Source of the DNA: Heligmosomoides polygyrus polygyrus
Lineage: Eukaryota; Nematoda; Chromadorea; Rhabditida; Heligmosomidae
Length of the DNA: 64,000 nt
Assembly: GCA_947396885.1 (NCBI GenBank)
Contig: OX377202.1
Span: forward strand, 12,462,001 to 12,526,000
Direction: 5' to 3'
The notes beneath the pieces were generated by a model. It worked only from the letters and a program-made list of their open reading frames with translations. It was not told where the DNA came from and did not search any database. Below are positions 22,452-33,985 of the stretch, in pieces (within the stretch, counting starts at the first letter, position 1; each line of letters opens with the position of its first letter). Both the position numbers and the translations under genes were made by a program.

Positions 22452-23331
22452 GACTTCCATGAAGCTTTAAGTTGAGACCAAGATGATTAGAAAGAGCTTG
22501 AAATGCTGATTACGAATATGGGTGTCAAAATTGCCAAATGAAACCCCTGAGCGAGCTATGACCTGCCGAAGTTGGATGGCGTGACCACAGGCTGGTTGCG
22601 CGAGAGAGCTGGCGGAAGAGCGATGAGTCATAGGGGCTCCATAAGAATGCCCCACCCCAGTTGCGGTGTAGTGGCGCAGGGGTAGTGCTCTCGCCCGGTA
22701 CGTATGAAGTCGTTGGTTCAGTCCCGATTGCTGACGGTTCTTTTGCACATTATAATTTGTCTTCGAAATGACCTTTAAAAATAAAAAATAAAAATCTAAA
22801 AATCGAACATGTCTGCTTTACTCATTTCTTTGCTTTGTTCCATGAATGCCAAGTTTGATAGAAACACCTCCAGTTGTTCAATATAAGATTTGAAGTCTAT
22901 TTTTACAAAATAGTAAATAAAATTGTCACCATAGCAGTTCTTGCCTTCAACCATTTTAACAAACCTGTACGACCGTTTTACTCGCTATTTTATCGTGCAC
23001 GTCTCATAATTCAGAATAAAAAGTTATTTCGAAGAAAAATCATGATGTACAAGAAAAACCCTTCAACCATGGGGACCCAACCAAGGACGTCACACTTGGA
23101 GGGCGGGAGCACTACCCCTGCGCCACCGCCGCAGCTGGCGGCCCATTCTTACGGAGCCCCTATGACTCATTGCTCTCACGCCAGCTCTTTCGTACAGCCA
23201 GCCTGTGATTACGCCACCAAATTTCGGCCGATCATAACTCGCTCAGGAGTTTCGTTTGCATTTCTGACAACCATATTCGTAATTAGGTTTCCGAGCTCTT
23301 TCTAATGGTCCTGGCCTCAAATTGAAGTTCC
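22452..23331. repeat. Palindromic element with two inward-facing tRNA-like units
   Basis: The left arm (22452-22740) is mirrored by the right arm (about 23045-23331). Mirrored phrases include 'gattagaaagagcttg', 'gcgatgagtcataggggctc' and 'gtggcgcaggggtagtgctc'. The AT-rich loop (about 22740-23045) carries no gene. Each arm has an A-box-like GTGGCGCAGGGGTAG. The left arm has a B box GGTTCAGTCCC at about 22715. In the right arm it has decayed to GGTTGGGTCCC. Transcription from both would converge on the loop. The right end is one base from where the duplicated block begins. Confidence 0.8.
22668..22740 (+). tRNA. tRNA-like unit (left arm), pseudogene-like
   Basis: An A-box-like 'tagtggcgcaggggtagtgc' lies about 40 nt before the B-box match GGTTCAGTCCC. 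I could not draw a convincing acceptor stem, so I regard it as a tRNA-derived internal promoter. Its mirrored copy lies at about 23060-23130 on the minus strand. Confidence 0.35.
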
Positions 23332-23410
23332 GTGAGAGGTCAAAACCCTTTTCTAGTTAGATCTTCAATCCTAGTGATGGAATTAGGCTATTGGAGGTAT
23401 TCGTTGGTGG

Positions 23411-23492
23411 GGCGCGTGTAGCACAGTCGGAGGAGGTGCTGGCTGTCGCGTGCTCTCGATACTATTGGTTCGGGTTTCCCGTCGCTACCAGA
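23411..23492 (+). repeat. SINE copy truncated in A1
   Basis: Only the tRNA-like head remains ('ggcgcgtgtagcacagtcgg' to 'attggttcgggtttcccgt'). The matching A2 site keeps a full-length copy at 32918-33215, so A1 lost about 230 bp by deletion after insertion. Confidence 0.8.
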
Positions 23493-24055
23493 TTGGCAGA
23501 TTCGAGCGATTAGAAAAACGAGAAAATGTCTGCAAACGGATTGACACAACTGTGGTCCTAATTGCTAACCGAGATATTCCACTTTCACTTTGAACTGAAC
23601 ACTCTCTGATCTGAAACCGAACACTTTCAGAAATAAAATGGACATACATCTTGGGTTCCTTCTAGCACGAGGCAACATTCCACCAGGTGTCATACTTCCT
23701 AATGAAGATCTTATAAGTCGCACCTAGGCCTCGTTGCCAAGGGCTAACGATAAGCTGTTTCGACCGAGTAGATGTCGGCTCAGTGCGCTAGGCTGGTCGT
23801 GTAAGAGTCACCTAAAGAAGGTGAATTTGTAGAGTTGCCGGCAAGACACCTGTTTCTATGGTTGCGTGCGTGAGGGATGTTTTCAATGGTACTCGATTCC
23901 ACTAAGGCGCTCGGGAATGTTTGCGTCCATTGCGTGCGCCAATGCATATTAGAACCGCCTGCGAACTCACACTTACACACACACGCGTCGTGAAAATGGC
24001 AGCCGAACTTCCGAGAGGGTTCCACTAGTGGCTGCTGTCGGGATGCCGTCATTTA

Positions 24056-24290
24056 GGGCCTGTTCATACTTCACGACAAGAGCGACTCGTCGCCCGTCCA
24101 AAACATGCATATTGATTAAAACCGAGCGCGCGCTGTCGAAAAGTGTTTATACCTGAGCGACAGCAGCGACTGGAGCGTCAGCGCCGCGCTCTAGTATGAA
24201 AACTTTCGGCGACGCGCACTCGGTTTTAATCGATTTGCATATTTTGCACGGGCGACGAGTCGCTCTTGTCACGAACTATGAAAAGGTCGG
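24056..24290. repeat. Harbinger-like MITE (GGGCCTGTTCATAC family)
   Basis: Begins TTA|GGGCCTGTTCATACTTC and ends with a slightly decayed mirror end. The interior carries the family's 'gcatat...gattaaaaccgagcgcgc' block twice, inverted. The counterpart in A2 (33986-34351) is longer. Confidence 0.75.
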
Positions 24291-24560
24291 GTGCAGATTT
24301 GACGATATGGAATAGGTAATGCACATGTGATCGATATATTGATAGATCGGTAGGCTTCTATGCTGTTGCGCCATCCAGCGATGGAAGCATAAACAGTGCC
24401 TAGCAGACAACAATGAGGAAATAATGTCAAGGGTTTGGGTTAGGCACTTTTTGGGTTTTCCATATCGACGTCCATACTAACGAGCGCTCTTCACTGGTCA
24501 CCTTCTCAGAGCAGAGGGGATGATAATCCATTCTGGAAACAACTGAATAAGAGTGTGGAT

Positions 24561-24680
24561 ATGGATAAAGGGTAAAGGATAAAGGCGTTATTCGACCTCT
24601 TTTGGGATGCGCCTCGCACTAATCTAATACGCGATGTCGTGAACTGAATTATAAAAGTCAACCAGAATTTGCTAGCACCG
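24561..24680 (-). repeat. SINE 3'-end fragment (reverse)
   Basis: 'ggataaagggtaaaggataa' followed by 'gggatgcgcctcgcac' is the SINE tail and 3' block. The same fragment occurs at 34630-34715 in A2. Confidence 0.65.
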
Positions 24681-24730
24681 TTGTCCAGTATCTGATTGGA
24701 GCGCGGTTGCGGCGGCCATGCGGCACAGTC

Positions 24731-25349
24731 GAATTCCATTACACTGCACCAATGTGCAACACGACCTTTATGCGTAAATTTGCGTGTGGCTGGTGCAGTC
24801 GCGTCGTCCCTTTCTCCCTCACGCTCCATCACTTGTCGAGTTGATTAGGAAGTGAACCTAGAAGAGTAGAAACGAAGCATCACATATCTCTTGTCTCCAG
24901 AATTCGGCTAGGGAAGGAAATCCAGGGTGTGTACCATCCAAGCTGCTCGTGTAGGAACTGCTTTCGTCGCTCAGGAGGAGTCCGCGACCGGGTTCTGGGC
25001 TCTTCGAGCGGCGAATCGCGTACGGCTGGAAAAATGCGCAAAAAATGCCTCAAATTTGCTCAAACGCCAAAGCTCCTCAGATCTCAAGTATCCGGTTGAT
25101 ATGCAAGTGAACCACCACGCACGAGAACCGAACCCTCGACCTCCCTCGCAGAAGCGACGACACATCCACTGCACCACGACGCGCTTGCCGGCGGTGCCAT
25201 CGCGGGCGCACAAGACTTCGATCGAACGTGGCAACCTGGACGCCGAAGTGCGATCTCTAAACTAGGAGGGCGCAGACAGCAAGCTGCACCAGCCACGCGC
25301 AAATTTACGACGGGACGTGTAATGGCATTGGTGCAATGTAATGGAATTC
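24731..25349. repeat. Terminal-inverted-repeat element with flippable interior (A1 orientation)
   Basis: The ends are inverted copies: GAATTCCATTACACTGCACC (left), mirrored at the right end. Each arm extends about 70 bp to 'ggctggtgcag'. The interior (about 24801-25268) carries a tRNA-like unit on the minus strand (about 25184 to 25117), with an A-box-like TGGTGCAGTGG and a B-box-like GGTTCGGTTCTC. In A2 (34797-35442) the flanks and arms keep their orientation but the interior is the reverse complement. Confidence 0.8.
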
Positions 25350-25469
25350 AACTCAGACGGGTTTATTCCGGTTATAAGTTTATCAAACACTCGCATCTAC
25401 CCGCTGTTGACCACTGTGGCTTCATATCCATCCTCGCCGCAGCTGTGTTCCACCGTCCTACATAAGTGT

Positions 25470-26080
25470 CGGACAAAGCGGTCTGCGATCTTTTGCCGAC
25501 GCTCCAAGTAGTGGGCGATTCTGCGTCGACCTCCATGTGTCGCGTGTGCTACATCCGAAACACGTGTGGCCGTGGCGATTTTTCGCACCGCCGTCACCCG
25601 GCTACCGCCGCCACGCACCGTGTCCGTGTTTGCTCCCGGGCGGGGCTCGTCCGCGCCTCGATAATTATCGTTTCGGGTTTTTTGCGGCCCGCTAGGATCC
25701 TTGATTGGTCTGGCCGCTCCTCGTCAACGGGCGGCTTCTTTCCACGTTCGCTTTTCTCATTTCCCGGACGAGTTCTGCGCGGCAGTTCTGCTGCTCGCCC
25801 TGCTCTTCAACCAGCGCAGCCGCTTCCCAGGCCCGTAGTCTCACTCATCGTCGCCTCGAATTCAATTATCCCCGTCTAATCGCCGACCGACGTCGTCGTG
25901 GACGGCGTCGCACCGCGACCCATCGATCGTGCCGCGACGCTAGCGCGCCTGCGGATAAACATCTGGAATCGCCGTTCTCGCGGCGGCGAACTCCTTCTCG
26001 ACGAGTCCGACCAGCCCAGCCTCCCGCCGGCTGCGGACGGATGTGCGTCTGGTCGATGGCATCTGGCGAGGCTTTCCAGA
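25470..26080. other. GC-rich island (A1 copy), probably non-coding
   Basis: About 600 bp of GC-rich, CpG-rich DNA with long open frames on the plus strand. Comparison with A2 (36110-36740) shows indels of 9, 1 and 7 bp that shift or end the frame: A1 stops after 'NSIIPV' where A2 reads on. That argues against a conserved protein. It may be retroelement leader sequence or a promoter-type island. Confidence 0.5.
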
Positions 26081-26188
26081 TATTTGCTCTGATTCAGTGG
26101 GTAGGAGGCAGAGAATTCTCGGCAGATGTTATCCAGCTGATCATTTGGGCACTAGCGTTTCCTTTATTTTGATCATGTACTTGTCGCT

Positions 26189-26410
26189 GGGCGCGTGTAG
26201 CGCAGTCGGAGTAGTCGCCGACTGTCGCGTGCACCCGATACCAGGTTCCTGGCTCGGATTTCCCGTCCAGGCCAACCAAGCCTTCCATCCCTCCGGGGTC
26301 GGTGAATTGGTACCGGACTTGTCTGGGAAGGATAAAGCGCTGATTTGTTCATCGGCTGGCCACCGCAAGTCATTGTATGGCCAAATACGCATTCAACTCG
26401 CCTCCACGAT
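26189..26410 (+). repeat. SINE copy truncated by deletion (A1)
   Basis: Head 'gggcgcgtgtagcgcagtcgg' through 'cctccacgat', then an abrupt join to unrelated sequence at 26410. A2 keeps the full copy (36854-37142) plus about 0.95 kb that A1 lacks. Confidence 0.88.
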
Positions 26411-27000
26411 TTCTCGATGTGTGGCTTGTCCTTGTTACTGGCGACTTGAAGTCCAAGTCTAGCGACGAGTTATCCGCCAAATTGAACGAGTTTTCATATC
26501 TTCAGTAGAGATCATTATTGGACCAGGAGAGCGCACCATCCAAATTCATATGCACTTGTCGTCGAGGCTTCAGTCATTTCTTCTTTTGGGTTTCTGATAT
26601 CTGTCCTAGTGGGGGGGTCATGGTATTTTTACCCACCATTCCCTCCCTTGAGCTTGCCCTAGGGCTCCACTTGCTTCCTCATGATATTGACGGCTCTTGA
26701 GCAAATTTAAGTGAGGGAGTCGTGTGGCATGATAGTGCAGACACAACTGGAACCATGGGGTTACCCATTCCCGACTAGGATAGATCCGATTTCTGAACAG
26801 TTTCTCGCCTTTTAGACATCTATTTCTCCGTTCCGGATCAATGTTCGACTCCTTCTTTTTCTTCCCATTTGTTTCATTACACCTCACTCGCCAAGATAAA
26901 TCGCATCTATTTCACCACTTCTTGATCTCCACAACATTCTGTGAACTGACCTTAGTAACGCCAAACTACTATTACTATTTATTTTTCTTCTACGAAATCT

Positions 27001-27146
27001 GGGGCCGGATTCATTAACGACTTACAGCAATTTAACAGAGAAAATTACAGCCGAAATCCCTGATAGCGCGGCTTATCAAGCGATGTCTGAGTCTTCCGCT
27101 GTGAATTCTCTTTAAAGTTATGTAAGTCGTTGATGAATCCGGCCCC
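27001..27146. repeat. MITE, GGGCCGGATTCATC family, CTG target duplication
   Basis: Ends GGGCCGGATTCATTAACGAC and its mirror. CTG is present on both sides of the GGGCC...GGCCC core. The A2 counterpart is 38955-39107. Confidence 0.8.
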
Positions 27147-27149
27147 TGG

Positions 27150-27430
27150 AGTGCTCAATGAGTCAACTTCACATTTACCTGCGAACTCTCAGTGAGTAGT
27201 GCACAACCCATTCCATTCGCCATGCTCGCTCGCTGCAGTCACAGAGGTTCGTTGCTGACATTCCAGTGCGATGGCATTGACGCTGTCCTTGAACAACTTC
27301 GAACTGAAAGGTCAGTTTGTTCACCCTTGCGGCGAACACGTCAGCCCGCCTCGCTACAGGCCCCGATTGTGAGCACTTTAAGTCTCTCGAAGTCAACTCC
27401 ATTGTTCTCTTTGCTTGCATTCTAACTTGT
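27150..27430 (-). pseudogene. LINE ORF2 C-terminal relic (A1)
   Basis: The minus-strand translation includes RRADVFAARVNKL, VVQGQRQCHRTGM and ERAWRMEWVV. This fits the R-W-x-D-V-F...W motif series at the end of RTE-like ORF2, the same module as at 1613-1905 but a different subfamily. Only about 80 codons are open and upstream frames are broken. The A2 copy is at 39120-39390. Confidence 0.6.
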
Positions 27431-27749
27431 CCATCTGTGTCTTGGCTCTTGCACGGATCCTATGGGGCGGCACATTCTCTTCATACCACGCTGAACCTGG
27501 AATTCTCGTTGTACTCCTGAAACTGTCACTGTAACGCTCTTTGTGTGACGACCCTTAGCATCCATTCATGGCAGCAGTGTCCGTTCATGTTTCTGCCGCT
27601 TAGCAATGCGCTTACAGAACCGTCAGAAGTCCACCTTCGTAAGGTGACCCATAATTGCCCTGAGAGTTCGGGTTCTGCTCCCTGCCCTTTATTTCATTTT
27701 TGAACGTTCTACACTCTTCTATGTTATACTGCCTAGAAGTTTTGCGTTA

Positions 27750-27954
27750 GGGTCTGTTCATACATCGCGACAAGAGCGACTCGTCGCCCGTGCAAAATAT
27801 GCATATCGATTAAAACCGAGCGCCTGCTGCCGAAAAGTGCTAATACTCGAGCGCCGGCGCTGTCGCTCCAGTCGCTGTTGTCGCCTGTTCATTATTCCGC
27901 GCGCTGCGCTCTCGTCGCTTTTGTCGCTGCTGTCGCGAAGTGTGAATAGGCCCT
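27750..27954. repeat. Harbinger-like MITE (GGGCCTGTTCATAC family)
   Basis: 'TTAGGGTCTGTTCATACATC' start and '...gaataggcccTTA' end, flanked by TTA on both sides. The A2 copy is 39686-39863. Confidence 0.75.
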
Positions 27955-28019
27955 TATTAGAGCTGTATTAACGTTTCTAAGCATTGGTTGATTTCATTTC
28001 TACATGAGATATTCGTGGA

Positions 28020-28052
28020 ATAAATAAATAAATAAATATATATATATATATA
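28020..28052. repeat. AAAT/TA simple repeat
   Basis: (AAAT)n merging into (TA)n, into which the following SINE inserted. Confidence 0.8.
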
Positions 28053-28350
28053 AGGATAAGGATAAGGATAAAGGACGGCGTTACTCAATCCCTTCTGGGA
28101 TGCGCCAGCGCATTCTACTTCTACGGGATGTCGTGGAGGCGACATGAATGCGTATTTGGCCATACAATGACTTGCGGTGGCCAGCCGATGAACAAGTCAG
28201 CGCTCTATCCTTCCCAGACACGTCTGGTACCAATTCACCGACCCCGGAGGGATGGAAGGCTTGGTTGGCCTGGGCGGGAAATCCGAACCAGGAACCTGGT
28301 ATCGGGTGCACGCGACAGTCGCGCCTCCGCCGACTGCGCTACACGCGCCC
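28053..28350 (-). repeat. tRNA-derived SINE, present in A1 and absent from A2
   Basis: Full-length reverse copy from repeated 'aaggat' units to 'ctgcgctacacgcgccc', flanked by TA repeats on both sides. At the matching A2 position (about 40840-40850) the flanking sequences are joined with only 'tgtatata' between them, an empty site. Confidence 0.88.
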
Positions 28351-28529
28351 ATATATATATATATATAGGTCCGAGGGCATCGACGCTTCTCGTCGCCGTC
28401 ATCCACAGCTTGGCGTAGTCCAAAGTTTCATGTGTTTATTACGTTCCTATTGAATTTTTACTGACCAGTTTGGACGCCCTGTCTAGCCTCTTTTCCGTTT
28501 CACAGCTCTTTGTGCTTTGCTGTACCAAC

Positions 28530-28727
28530 GAGTCTGTTCATACTTCGAGCGACAAGGGCGACAAGTGCAACTGGAGCGACGGACGTAGTGTGGTGTAAAT
28601 AATTACGTGCTCCACACTAGGTTCGTCGCGGACGGTGTGTAGAGTACGTGATTGTTTACGTACACCACACTACGTCCTCGCCTCAGTCGCTCTTGTCGCT
28701 TTTGTCGCTCGAAGTATGAAGAGGGCC
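28530..28727. repeat. Harbinger-like MITE, subfamily with 'gacgtagtgtggtg' core
   Basis: Palindromic: 'gtctgttcatacttcgagcg' mirrored by 'cgctcgaagtatgaag'. The core pairs 'gtagtgtggtgtaaat' with 'gtacaccacactac'. The A2 copy is 41012-41208. Confidence 0.75.
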
Positions 28728-29225
28728 AACGGCTCCTTTACGATACGCCCTATATCGTTGTAAAGTTTTCGTGCACCTTGTTTTCCACTAAATTGCTTGT
28801 GTTTATTAGCGGGTTGATGATCCAAGCATCTGTCTAAAGGACACATCTGGCATCTTTCTTGTCCACAATTTTTACCTCAATTTCTCGCCTGGGGCAAAAT
28901 GACAAGGTCACGAAGAATGACAATGATATTAAGCTGTGGTCAGTGTATTTTAAACTGATTATCACCGTAATGGGTAAGCTCCTTCAAAACTATTCGCTAC
29001 TCATCATTATTTACTTCTTCTACTACTACTTTAGTTCTTTTCACATTTTTTTAGGAATTGAAGAGTGCGAAATGAATAAATTTTGAAGTTGATTAAATTT
29101 TCGATAACATTATTGACACGACAGATTCTCGACGTCCTTCACTTTAATTTTCAAGAAAATTTTATATTTTTTATGGTTTATCTTTCTTCTTAAATAATTA
29201 ATGCTTCAAGGAAGCTGAAGAATTT

Positions 29226-29428
29226 GGGGCCTATTCATACTTCGCGACAGGAGCGACTTTCGCCAGTACAAAATGTGCATATCGATTAAAACCGAGCGCG
29301 CGTCGCCGAAGAGTGTTCATACTCGAGCGCTTGGTTGTCGCTCTTGTTGCCTGTTTCATACTTCCACGCGGTGCTCACACTGCGCTCGTCGCTCTTGTCG
29401 CTACTGTCGCGAAGTATGAACAGGCGCT
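29226..29428. repeat. Harbinger-like MITE inside the large inverted repeat
   Basis: 'GGGGCCTATTCATACTTCGC' start, '...gcgaagtatgaacaggcgc' end. It lies in the left arm only, so it inserted after the arms formed. The A2 copy is 41705-41902. Confidence 0.75.
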
Positions 29429-30726
29429 TAGACAGTCGACGCCTTAGCGAAACATGACTCATAAGAAATGTATGCCAATAAGCAAAAATATTGTTGGAAA
29501 TAAAGTGCTGTGAAGCGATATGAGTGAGAAGTGCAGATCCCATGTGTCGAGTGCCTGGTTTGTTTTATTTTGCCCTGTAAGGAAGTCATCTGACATCGCC
29601 ACTTCTTGCTTTTATACGCTTGTTTTTCGCTTTTTGCATGAGCCGAGGAGGTCGCGTTACATCTAAAGAAAGTCAGGGCACAGCAAAATATCGAAAACAT
29701 AAAGGCTGCACTTCTCTCGGCCAGAAAAGCTCGATACCTTACAGCAGGTGGGCACTATATGAAGCTATTTGCAGACTATTCACAAAAACGGCCATTATTT
29801 GCGCACTTCTGATGTGCAGTATTGTCGTTGTAGAGTAGAAGCTCGAAGTTAATAGCGTAGTTTGGTCGGAAAAGCGCCTTCTCATGCCGACTATGTGAAA
29901 AAGTAGTAAAAGTCAACGTCAAACAGCTATTTGCGAGCAGTTATACTGAGGGCCGTACTCGCGTGATGGTCGTCATCGTTGTCAGAGGAGATGCAGCTGT
30001 TGGTAGTGTATAGTGCAGTTAATGGACATTCTGTTCTCGATAAGCTGCTGACTGGTGAGTTTTCTCTGAGTGCCGTCGTCGTACATGCTGTCGTCACATT
30101 ATGCAGTCAGTCGTTTTATGTGCTGCGTCGAGAATTTTGCGCCGTCGTCGTTGCGAATTCAAATTTCCGCCGCCAGAAGCTTTCTGCGAATGTTTTCCCA
30201 GTGACGAAGTAAGGTGAAGTGGCGGCGAAGGACTCTTCCAGTGGTTGGTTTTCAGTTCTTCAGACAGCTGGGAGCATGGAAGGTGACAGAACAGGTTCAT
30301 AGGTCGTGTTCACCCGGACACGGTAACGAATGAAGCGGCTGTGCTACTGGAGAAGTGATTTGGTCTCTTTGGTTTCCAGCTGTCATCGATGGAATTTAGC
30401 GACTGTGCTTCTGTGCGCGTTCTGTTCGCGATAATATCCGTAGCTGAAAAGTAAGGCCAAAACTCCTGTTTAGGAGGAGCCGTCTGATATTTTCTGATTT
30501 GTTTGCTCTTCGGTTTCAATGTGGTAGTTCGGTAGACTTTTCGGTTGTGATTGATGAAATGCCTGTCTCTAGTCGATCAAAAAACCTTGCAATTCTAGTC
30601 AACCTCATTTTTCATAGGCTTGTCTGCGAAGTGCGGACGAGTTCGGCAGCAAAAGGTTTCACAGCCATCGTGGACTGATCGCGTTCTGCTTCGATCATCA
30701 AGATCATTTGCCAACACCTACACTAA

Positions 30727-31319
30727 GGGCCTGTTCATACTTCGCGACAAGGCCGACTCGTCGCCCGTCGCCCTGCAAAACATGCATATCGAATAAACCT
30801 AGCGCGCGCCGCCGAAAAGTGTTCACACTCGAGCGCCGGCGCTGTCGCTCCAGTCACTCTAGTCGCTGCTGTCCCTGCGCACACTTCCGCGCGCTGCATA
30901 CGCCACGCGCGCTGCGCTCTCGTCGCTTCGGGCCTGCTCATACCGCGACAAGAGCGACTGGAGCGACGGATGTAGTGTGGTGTACGTAAACAATTACGCA
31001 TTTCACACTACATTCGTCGCGGACGGAGTGTGAAGTACGCAATTATTTATGTACGCCACGCTACATCGTCGCCCTGTCACTCCAGTCGCTCTTGTCGCTC
31101 TTGTCGCGAAGTATGAACAGGCCCTTCCGTCGCCCGTGCAAGACATGCAAATCGATCGTGCGCCGTTGAAAAGTGTTCAGCTTGGGCGCCGGCGCTGTCG
31201 CTCCAGTCGCTTTTGTCGCTCTAGTCGCTGCTGTCGCCTGCTCATACTTTCGCGCGCTGCGCACACTGCGCTTTCGTCGCTCTTGTCGCTGCTGTCGCGA
31301 AGTATGAACAGAACAGGCC
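30727..31319. repeat. Nested Harbinger-like MITEs
   Basis: Starts TAA|GGGCCTGTTCATACTTC. Inside are both subfamily cores: 'catatcgaataaacctagcg' and then 'gatgtagtgtggtgtacgt', mirrored. An inner mirror end is at 31123 and an outer one at about 31319. At least two elements are nested or fused. The A2 counterpart (43205-43588) lacks the 'gtagtgtggtg' insert. Confidence 0.7.
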
Positions 31320-32638
31320 TAAATGCTCCAAAATTGAGCACTGAGCGCGTTTTGAGAAGTTATGCGCACAGGTATAGCTCATGCGACTGGTAAATAAGGT
31401 TATGCAGATTTAAGATCAAATTTTTTGTTAGTTGAGCGTTGAGTTGAGCGGGACCATTGCTTTTGTCCGCAATACCGCATAACTTTCATTGGTTCATCAG
31501 ACCACCTAGTGAGGCCTGTACCTCATTATTTCCTGTCCGGCTATAGCAGCTCTCTCACCATATTCTCATTGGTTTCGGTTTATTGTTTTGAGAACGGAAT
31601 AAGGCCATCTATTGCAGCTTTACTTGTCCGCAATCGAGTGGAAAATCGGTAAATATGTTCCTAAGACTTGGTAAGCTATGATAAAGCAAACTATCTTTTT
31701 AGCGATAATGGGATGAAATTTCGTTTAGTTTCTTCCACATGTTTCATTAGCTCAGACTAAGCATAGGGAGTGTCCATTAACTGCACCGTACACTACCGAC
31801 AGCTGCCTCTTTGGCGACGATGGCAACCATCAGGCGAGTGAGTATAACTGCTCTCAAATAGCTGCTTGACGTTCACTTTTACTACTTTTTCACATAGGCG
31901 GCATGAGACCGCGCCTTTACGAGCGAACTGCGCTATAAACTGAGAGCTGTAACTCTACAACGACAATACTACACATCAGAAGTGCGGCCGTTTTTGTGAG
32001 TCCGACCCAAGGATAGCGTCATACAGTGTCCACGTGCTGTAAAGTATAAGATTTTCTGACTGGAAGAAGTGCAGCCTTTATGTCTTCGATATTCTGTCCT
32101 GCCCTATCTTACTTTTCAGGTGAAGCGAGTTCCTTGGTTCCTGCAAAAAGCGAAAACTAAACGTGTAAAAGTAAAAACTGGCGATGTCAGGGGCTTCAGG
32201 TACAGATTAAAATAAAACAAACCAAGCAGTCGTTACGTGGAATCTGCATTTTTCATTCACTTTGCTCCAACACTTTATTTCCGACTATATTTTCGCTCAC
32301 TAGCATAAATTTCCTATGAGTCATGCTTTCCCCTTAAAAACGGAAGAGGGATGTTTTTTAAAACATCGTGAAGCTGTCGTACCAATAATGTTATCGAAAC
32401 TTTCATTCGACCCACATTTCGGTATAACCAGCTTCTTCGGAGCCTTACGAGAATACGCTCTATGCTCCCGAAAATCCCCAGAATTGACAGAAGCAGTAAG
32501 GTAATAAAGAGTAGTTTTGAAAGGGCTTTTAGCGTTCACGGTGATGACTGAATTAAAATACACTGGCCTCAGCTTAATATCGTTCTCATTCTTCGTAGCC
32601 TTCTCACCAGCCCCAGACGAGAAATTGATGTGAAAATT

Positions 32639-32838
32639 NNNNNNNNNNNNNNNNNNNNNNNNNNNNNNNNNNNNNNNNNNNNNNNNNNNNNNNNNNNNNN
32701 NNNNNNNNNNNNNNNNNNNNNNNNNNNNNNNNNNNNNNNNNNNNNNNNNNNNNNNNNNNNNNNNNNNNNNNNNNNNNNNNNNNNNNNNNNNNNNNNNNNN
32801 NNNNNNNNNNNNNNNNNNNNNNNNNNNNNNNNNNNNNN
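32639..32838. other. Assembly gap (200 N)
   Basis: Exactly 200 N, joining the two copies of the duplicated block. Confidence 0.99.
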
Positions 32839-32917
32839 GTGGGAGGTCAAAACCCTTCCCTAGTTAGATCTTCAATCCTAGTGATGGAATTAGGCTATTG
32901 GAGGTATTCGTTGGTGG

Positions 32918-33215
32918 GGCGCGTATAGCGCAGTCGGAGGAGGTGCTGGCTGTCGCGTGCTCCCGATACCATTGGTTCGAGTTTCGTGTTCACGTTACCC
33001 AGGCTTTCCATCCCTCCTGGGGTCTGCGAACTGGTAGCAGACTTGTCTGGGAAGGATAAAGCGCTGAGTTGTTCATCGGCTGGCCACCCGCAAGTAAATA
33101 TAGCCAAATACGCATTTGAGTCGCCTTACGATATCCCTTAGAAATGTAATGCGTGGCGCATCCCAAAACGGATTCATTAACGCCGTCCTTTATCCCTTAT
33201 CCTTATCCTTTAGTT
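32918..33215 (+). repeat. tRNA-derived SINE copy
   Basis: Full-length with head 'gggcgcgtatagcgcagtcgg' and tail 'ctttatcccttatccttatcc'. The allelic A1 copy is truncated. Confidence 0.85.
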
Positions 33216-33710
33216 TATCCAGACTGGCAGATTCGAGCGATTATTAGAAACAGTAGAAAATGTCTGCAAACAGCAATTGACAGAGCTGTGGTCCTAAGAG
33301 GTGTTCCACTTTCACTTTAAACTGAACACTCTCTGATCTGATGCCGAACACCTTCAGAAATAAAATGGACATACATCCTGTGTTCCTTCTAGCACGAGGC
33401 AACTTTCCACCAGGTGTCATACTTCCTAATGAGGATCTTATAAGCCGCACCTAGGCCTCGTTGCCAAGGGCTAACGATAAGCTGCTTCGACCGAGTAGAT
33501 GTCGGCTCAGTGCGCTAGGCTGGTCGTGTAAGAGTCATCTAGGGAAGGTGAGTTTGTAGAGTTGCCGGCCAGACACCTGTTTCTATGGTTGCGTGCGTGA
33601 GGGATGTTTTCAATGGTACTCGATTCCACTAAGGCGCTCGGGAATGTTTGCGTCCATTGCGTGCGCCAATGCATATTAGAACCGCCTGCGAACTCACACT
33701 TACACTTACA

Positions 33711-33919
<209 letters not shown>

Positions 33920-33985
33920 GTGAAAATGGCAGCCGAACTTCCGAGAGGGTTCTACTAGTGACTGCTGTCGGGCTACCGTCATTTA

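Larger units (their letters stand above)
23331..32638 (+). repeat. Duplicated block, copy A1 (first contig end)
   Basis: This 9.3-kb block matches 32839-46054 in order and orientation, apart from insertions, deletions and one internal inversion. The match begins 'gtgagaggtcaaaaccc' and stops at the gap with 'gtgaaaatt'. Aligned stretches are nearly identical with scattered substitutions. Copy A2 starts at the first base after the gap, and A1 ends at the last base before it. The likeliest reading is two haplotypes of one locus left unmerged. A genuine tandem duplication is the alternative. Confidence 0.85.
28809..32638. repeat. Large inverted-repeat element, A1 copy (truncated by gap)
   Basis: The left arm (about 28809-30030) and right arm (about 31770-32638) are inverted relatives. 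'caatgatattaagctg...gtgtattttaaact' near 28920 is mirrored near 32560, and 'gtgcagttaatggacattct' near 30015 is mirrored near 31780. The unpaired centre (about 30030-31770) holds two to three Harbinger-like MITEs and no recognisable transposase. The outer end of the right arm is lost in the gap. The full copy is 41290-46111. Confidence 0.8.

Noticed and set aside
23780..24052. A 90-codon minus-strand frame nearly identical in A1 and A2 over its last 60 residues.
   Set aside because: A1 and A2 are near-identical as DNA throughout, so identity is no evidence of coding. The frame has no domain and in A2 runs into the (CA)n tract.
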